NCBI GenBank assembly: GCA_030043285.1
Contig: JASHXZ010000117.1
Location: forward strand, 1-5,180
DNA: 5,180 bases
DNA from: Xanthobacteraceae bacterium
GTDB lineage: Bacteria; Pseudomonadota; Alphaproteobacteria; Rhizobiales; Xanthobacteraceae
Reading direction: 5' to 3'
In this document: positions 1 through 5,180 of the stretch, in pieces
Layout of the letters: every line of letters starts with the position of its first letter
Position numbering within the stretch: the stretch's first letter is position 1
The notes under the pieces: generated by a model
Databases searched by the model: none
What the model was told of the DNA's origin: nothing
Seen by the model: only the letters and a program-made list of their open reading frames with translations
Program-made: the position numbers and the translations under genes

Positions 1-480
1 GTGCTGCAAGAGCCGGGAATCAGGATTGGCCGCACCGACCCCAAGCTCGATCCCAAGGGTGCGCTTACGGTGGCGCTGATGAAGCAGGCTGAAACCTTCT
101 ACAAGAGTCCAGGGCTGTCTCAGAAAGTCATCGGTGCGCCGGACAACGCCGCACAAGTATTGCCGGAGGAGACGCTGGTGGGCCGGCTGCAGTCCGGCCA
201 GCTCGACGTCGGCTTCTTCTATTCCACCGAAACCGCCGACGCCAAGATACCGTCGCTGGCGCTGCCTGCCGAGATAACGCCCAAGGCGGTTTACACGGTC
301 ACCATTCTGCACGACGCGCCGAATGCCGATGGCGCCGACAAGTTCGTTGCATTTCTATTGGGTTCAGACGGCCAAGCCATTATGAAGGAGCACGGGCTTG
401 GCGTGCAACCCCTCAAGCTGACCGGCGATCGAAATGGCGTGCCCACGGACATTCAAGCGCTGCTCGGTCAGTCCAAATAA
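1..480 (+). CDS. Periplasmic molybdate/tungstate-type substrate-binding protein, C-terminal part (5' truncated by window)
   Basis: The frame is open from the first base and stops at TAA 478-480, giving 159 visible residues. No signal peptide is visible and the protein starts deep inside a fold, so the GTG at base 1 is probably an internal codon and the true start lies upstream of the window. Sequence that can be recognised: a GRTDPKLDPKG segment (residues 10-20), which corresponds to the G-[FR]-[ST]-[ND]-P-x-x-D-P-x-G segment of WtpA/ModA-like proteins, and an ETLVGRLQSGQLDVGFFYS segment (57-75), typical of the second lobe of these type II periplasmic binding proteins. In this family the protein captures an oxyanion (molybdate, tungstate, less often sulfate) in the periplasm and hands it to the membrane permease. 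The next gene is a ModB-ModC-like fusion 30 bases downstream, which supports a molybdate-type substrate and one operon. The exact substrate is inferred. Residue 73 is Phe where archaeal WtpA has, as I recall, a metal-coordinating Glu. Confidence 0.85.
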   Translation: MLQEPGIRIGRTDPKLDPKGALTVALMKQAETFYKSPGLSQKVIGAPDNAAQVLPEETLVGRLQSGQLDVGFFYSTETADAKIPSLALPAEITPKAVYTVTILHDAPNADGADKFVAFLLGSDGQAIMKEHGLGVQPLKLTGDRNGVPTDIQALLGQSK

Positions 481-510
481 AATTGGCGTGGGCTGGGCGG
501 GCCGAACGAA

Positions 511-2349
511 GTGATGCGACGCGTTCCCGCCCCGCTGCCGTTACTGGCCGGCCTCCTTGCGATCTACCTGATCGCCCCGCTCGTTGCCGGCGTGCAGCAG
601 GCGGGAATGGCCGATTGGACGACCGTCGATGCCGCGGCCCTGATGCGGGCCTGCCTGATCTCGATCTTGAGCGCGACGCTGGCGACAGTTCTGATCGCAA
701 TCGGTGGCATTCCGCTCGGCTATCTGTTGGCGCGCACTTCCGGCCGTGCAGCGGGCCTGCTCGGCTTTCTGGTTCAACTGCCGCTCGCTTTGCCGCCGCT
801 CGCCAGCGGTGTGCTGCTGTTGTTCCTGCTCGGCTATACCACGCCGATCGGCCGCCTCACGGCCGGGGCGTTGACTGACAGTTTCATCGGCATCGTTCTT
901 GCCCAGATTTTTGTCGCCTCGCCGTTTCTGATCATTGCCGCGCGTTCTGCCTTCGCCGCTATTGATCCAGGCCTCGAAGGCGTCGCGGCGACGCTCGGAC
1001 GTCGCCCGCTGTTTGTGTTTTTTCGTGTCAGCCTGCCGATTGCCCGGTCCGCCATAGCATCGGGATTGTTGCTGGCATGGCTGCGCGCCTTCGGTGAGTT
1101 CGGCGCCACCGTCATGGTCGCCTATCATCCGTATTCGTTGCCGGTCTACACCTACGTGGCGTTCGGCTCCCAAGGCCTGCCGGCGATGCTGCCAGTTCTG
1201 ATACCGACACTGGCGCTTGCCATAGCGATCATGCTGGTCAGCACGCTCGCGGATCAACGGACGGTTGCGCGTCAGGGCCTCGGCGCATCTGCAGCCACAC
1301 CGCCGGTTACGATCGCGCCGATTCCGTTACGTCGCGAGCCACCGAGCTCCGCGGTCCATCTAAAACTCCGCCTGGATAAGCGGCTCGGCAACTTTCATCT
1401 CGATTTCGCGTGGTCGCCGCAGGCCCGCCGCCTCGCCATTGTCGGCCCGTCCGGCTCCGGCAAGTCGCTGACCTTGAAGATGATCGCCGGGATAGCGCGT
1501 TTCGACCGCGGCAGCATTTCGCTCGATGGTCGCGAGATCGATGCGCTTGAACCCGCAGCCCGCAGCATCGCCTACGTTCCGCAAAACTACGCCCTATTTC
1601 CTCACCTGACTGTGCGCGAACAGCTGGCCTTCCCGGCCGGTGCCGATGCCGCTTTGGCAAAGTATTGGCTTGATCGTCTCGGCTTGCGCGGCCTGGAGCA
1701 ACGGCGGCCGGATGCGCTTTCGCTCGGGCAGCAGCAGCGTGTCGCGCTCGCTCGCGCCTTGGTGCGTCCGGCGCGGTTGTTGCTGCTCGATGAACCCTTT
1801 TCGGCGCTCGATGCGCCGCTGCGCGCGCGGCTTCGCCGCGAAATGCTGGCAATGCAGAACGAGCTCGCCGCCGCGATCATTATCGTCACGCACGATCCGG
1901 CCGAAGCGGCGATGCTGGCGGACGAAATCCTCGTATTCGAGAACGGCCGCGTCCTGCAATCGGGCCCCACCGACGCAGTGTTTCGCCGCCCCAACAGCGA
2001 AACGGTGGCGCGGCTCCTTGGCGCCGATCATGCCGCCGCGGGCACAGCCATCAGCGCCGACGGCATTGCCGTCGGTGCGGGGAAGGTTCTCATGGTCGCC
2101 GGCCCGGCGCTGAGCCCCGGCGCGCGCATCGGCTGGAGCGTGGCGCCGGCGCGCGTTCACTTAAACGAAAGCGGGCGCTATGACGGCGTGATCGAAGCCG
2201 TCACCCATGCCGCCTCGGGCCATCAGATCGCAATCCGGTTCGGCGACACACGAATCGATGCGGCAGCCGGCTACATCGATCCGCCGCCCGGCAGCGCGTG
2301 CCGCTTCGACATCGAACCCGACGCAGTCCGCATTTGGCCGTTGGGCTGA
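511..2349 (+). CDS. Fused ModB-ModC-like molybdate ABC transporter: permease plus ATPase in one polypeptide
   Basis: This 612-residue protein combines inner-membrane permease and cytoplasmic ATPase. Residues 1-250 look like ModB, with about six hydrophobic segments (near 9-29, 48-73, 81-109, 123-148, 181-205 and 224-247). The EAA coupling loop is EGVAATLG at 156-163 with LP at 175-176, and the ModB-like stretch RAFGEFGATVM is at 192-202. A Pro/Ala-rich linker (about 251-283) leads to the nucleotide-binding domain: Walker A GPSGSGKS 312-319, Q-loop Q358, signature LSLGQQQR 403-410, Walker B LLLLDE 423-428, D-loop SALD 431-434 and H-loop H461. All key catalytic residues are present. Residues about 538-612 resemble the TOBE/Mop regulatory domain of ModC. 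ModB and ModC are usually separate proteins of about 225 and 350 residues, so the length fits a complete fusion with no frameshift or internal stop. The start is GTG 511 or ATG 514; both lack a strong ribosome binding site, and no other usual start codon lies between the upstream stop and them. The 30-base gap to the binding-protein gene indicates co-transcription. Molybdate as substrate is inferred; tungstate or sulfate is possible. Confidence 0.9.
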   Translation: MMRRVPAPLPLLAGLLAIYLIAPLVAGVQQAGMADWTTVDAAALMRACLISILSATLATVLIAIGGIPLGYLLARTSGRAAGLLGFLVQLPLALPPLASGVLLLFLLGYTTPIGRLTAGALTDSFIGIVLAQIFVASPFLIIAARSAFAAIDPGLEGVAATLGRRPLFVFFRVSLPIARSAIASGLLLAWLRAFGEFGATVMVAYHPYSLPVYTYVAFGSQGLPAMLPVLIPTLALAIAIMLVSTLADQRTVARQGLGASAATPPVTIAPIPLRREPPSSAVHLKLRLDKRLGNFHLDFAWSPQARRLAIVGPSGSGKSLTLKMIAGIARFDRGSISLDGREIDALEPAARSIAYVPQNYALFPHLTVREQLAFPAGADAALAKYWLDRLGLRGLEQRRPDALSLGQQQRVALARALVRPARLLLLDEPFSALDAPLRARLRREMLAMQNELAAAIIIVTHDPAEAAMLADEILVFENGRVLQSGPTDAVFRRPNSETVARLLGADHAAAGTAISADGIAVGAGKVLMVAGPALSPGARIGWSVAPARVHLNESGRYDGVIEAVTHAASGHQIAIRFGDTRIDAAAGYIDPPPGSACRFDIEPDAVRIWPLG

Positions 2350-2451
2350 AGGGTCTGTTGGACCAGCTTCAAGCGCAAGCGGAGACTTTGACGCCGGGCG
2401 CGCCACGCGCTAACCGCATCGCCCAATCAAACGGCACGCAAGTGGAACGGA

Positions 2452-4200
<1,749 letters not shown>

Positions 4201-4261
4201 CGGCAGTCGCAGTCCCGCAATATCACGCCGGTTCCCGTCAACGATGCCAAATCCGGCGGCA

Positions 4262-4291
4262 TTGACTCCCTCGCTATATTCACTCCAATAT
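4262..4291 (+). promoter_or_regulatory. Possible sigma-70-type promoter overlapping the Mo-box
   Basis: TTGACT at 4262-4267 matches five of six bases of the -35 consensus. A weak -10 candidate, CAATAT at 4286-4291, lies 18 bases downstream; the better TATAAC (4289-4294) would give a spacer of 21 bases, which is too long. If the first pair is used, transcription would begin near 4298, at the start codon itself, giving a leaderless mRNA. The Mo-box sits between and over these elements, which is the geometry of repression. The -10 match is poor, so this is tentative. Confidence 0.3.
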
Positions 4292-4296
4292 AACGA
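4271..4296. promoter_or_regulatory. ModE-type molybdenum box (operator)
   Basis: The sequence reads TCGCTATATT-N6-AATATAACGA. It is an inverted repeat with a CACTCC spacer and one mismatched pair (C4274 against A4293). The published ModE-binding consensus, as I recall it, is ATCGCTATATA-N6/7-TATATAACGAT. The site differs only at the innermost base of each arm and at the outermost flanking base on each side; even the C/A asymmetry of the consensus arms is preserved. ModE is a molybdate-sensing LysR-like winged-helix regulator that represses uptake genes or activates molybdoenzyme genes. The box ends one base before ATG 4298 and is 70 bases past the upstream gene's stop, so the gene starting at 4298 is the only plausible target. 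No modE gene is visible in the window. Confidence 0.8.
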
Positions 4297-4297
4297 C

Positions 4298-5180
4298 ATG
4301 ACGCTCAAGCAGACCGAAGCGCTTCTCAAGGGCGGGGTTCTGGCATCCTTCGCCCCGCCGCCGGTCCGGCCCGCTTTGCTCGTCACCGATGCCATATCCC
4401 GGAGCGACGATCAGGACGCCGAAGCGTTGGATTTAGGCGGCCAAATCCGCCGCACGCGCATTTGGGAATTCGGCACCAACCTTCATTGCTCCATCATCGG
4501 CACCTGTCTTTCGACGACCGACCTGCGCCACGTCCTCATAAAGGCGAAGGTCAAAGATGCGGAGACCGCCTCCGACCACGATTTGCATTGTCTGGGTGTG
4601 ATGCTGGCGAGCCGCCGCGAGCAAGGCGCAAGATTTCTGCAAAAGGCACTCGACCGCTCTCATCGCACGGCAATTTTCCGCTGCTTGAAAATCAAGGACG
4701 CCGCCGGCCTGCTCGAATTCTGGGACGATGCTCTCAAGCAAGGCGATATCCCGGGCGCATATTGGGCGGTTCTGACGCATCCGTCCGCGACGCGGGACCT
4801 CGTCAAGCGCGTGTTCGCTGACGTGCATATGCTCTCCCATCTGGTTGGTGCAGCCAACCGAGCCGACATTCGACGCCTGCGGCAGCTGGAAGCCGATAAC
4901 GCAGCGCTCGCCGCAAAGGTCGAGCGCCAACAGCGGCAGCTCCATCAGGGCTTTGTCGAGCGCGACCGGACCATTCGCGAGCTCAACGATCTGCTGGCCA
5001 AGCAGGCTGCCGAGCACTCGGAGCCGTCCGGTGTCGAATGGCATGGCGGCGATGACCGGTTCGAGGCTGCTATTGCCGAGCTCACCAAGCGGCTTGCGCA
5101 CGAAACTGCGCGAAGCGAACGCTCCGAGCAGAACGCAAACGAACTCTCAGTTGCTCTCAAGGACAGCGAAGAGGCACTGC
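4298..5180 (+). CDS. DUF2325-like protein of unknown function, Cys/His-rich N-terminal half plus coiled coil (3' end beyond window)
   Basis: The frame is open for 294 codons to the window edge with no stop, so only the N-terminal part is seen. Residues 1-50 are variable. The conserved-looking core begins at RTRIWEFG (52-59), followed by H63, C64 and C70 (LHCSIIGTCLS), HDLHC at 94-98, LDRSH at 118-122, GDIPGAYWAVLTHP at 149-162 and DVHMLSHLVGAANRAD at 175-190. From memory, these blocks recur upstream of the DUF2325 domain in proteobacterial proteins, but that domain itself would lie past the window. Residues about 188-240 and 253-294 are rich in heptad-like Leu/Ala, Glu, Arg and Gln, predicting coiled coil. 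No signal peptide or membrane segment is seen, so it is probably cytoplasmic. The Cys and His clusters could bind a metal; this is inference. ATG 4298 is preferred because the Mo-box ends at 4296. ATG 4244 is in frame but would put the operator inside the gene, and neither start has a clear ribosome binding site. The operator suggests molybdenum-dependent expression. Confidence 0.82.
   Translation, partial: MTLKQTEALLKGGVLASFAPPPVRPALLVTDAISRSDDQDAEALDLGGQIRRTRIWEFGTNLHCSIIGTCLSTTDLRHVLIKAKVKDAETASDHDLHCLGVMLASRREQGARFLQKALDRSHRTAIFRCLKIKDAAGLLEFWDDALKQGDIPGAYWAVLTHPSATRDLVKRVFADVHMLSHLVGAANRADIRRLRQLEADNAALAAKVERQQRQLHQGFVERDRTIRELNDLLAKQAAEHSEPSGVEWHGGDDRFEAAIAELTKRLAHETARSERSEQNANELSVALKDSEEAL

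Noticed and set aside
2388..2416. TTGACG (2388-2393) with TAACCG 17 bases downstream, in the gap before the ABC-F gene, considered as its promoter; also a GCGCG-CCA-CGCGC hairpin at 2398-2410.
   Set aside because: The -10 hexamer matches poorly, and the hairpin has a five-base stem with no T-tract. The gap may hold a promoter for the ABC-F gene, but these elements do not establish one.
4226..4258. CGCCGG and CCGGCG arms, 21 bases apart, after the ABC-F gene, considered as a terminator.
   Set aside because: The arms are only six bases, the loop is long and there is no T-tract, so the support is too weak.
4433..5101. A 222-codon minus-strand open frame and a 119-codon plus-strand frame (4462-4821) over the last gene.
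   Set aside because: Both are shadows of the frame starting at 4298, which is open to the window edge, carries recognisable family blocks and a coiled coil, and follows an operator.

Overview
The window is GC-rich (roughly 60-65%), with codon use dominated by GCC, GGC, CTC, ATC and CGC. All supported genes are on the plus strand. Gene style and protein sequences suggest an alphaproteobacterium, most likely of the Hyphomicrobiales (Bradyrhizobium/Rhodopseudomonas-like). This is an inference from composition and protein resemblance, not from a marker gene.

Positions 1-2349 hold the end of an oxyanion ABC transporter operon. First comes the C-terminal part of a periplasmic molybdate/tungstate-type binding protein (1-480, 5' end outside the window). 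After 30 bases comes a single 612-residue protein (511-2349) that fuses a ModB-like permease to a ModC-like ATPase with a C-terminal TOBE-type domain. A 102-base gap follows, with no convincing terminator. Positions 2452-4200 encode a complete twin-ATPase ABC-F protein of the YheS type, a soluble ribosome-associated translation factor rather than a transporter.

The most informative part is 4201-5180. A large open frame starts at ATG 4298 and runs off the window end with no stop. It encodes at least 294 residues: a Cys/His-rich N-terminal half and a coiled-coil second half. It resembles the N-terminal part of proteobacterial DUF2325-domain proteins, whose function is unknown. One base before its ATG lies a near-perfect inverted repeat (TCGCTATATT-N6-AATATAACGA) that matches the known ModE/Mo-box consensus at all but the innermost pair and the outermost base on each side. 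A TTGACT hexamer lies just upstream of it.

Taken together, an uncharacterised Cys/His-rich DUF2325-like gene appears to be under molybdenum-responsive ModE control, about 2 kb downstream of a molybdate-type transporter. The ABC-F gene between them looks like a housekeeping bystander. The candidate system is thus a molybdenum-uptake operon plus a ModE-regulated protein of unknown function.
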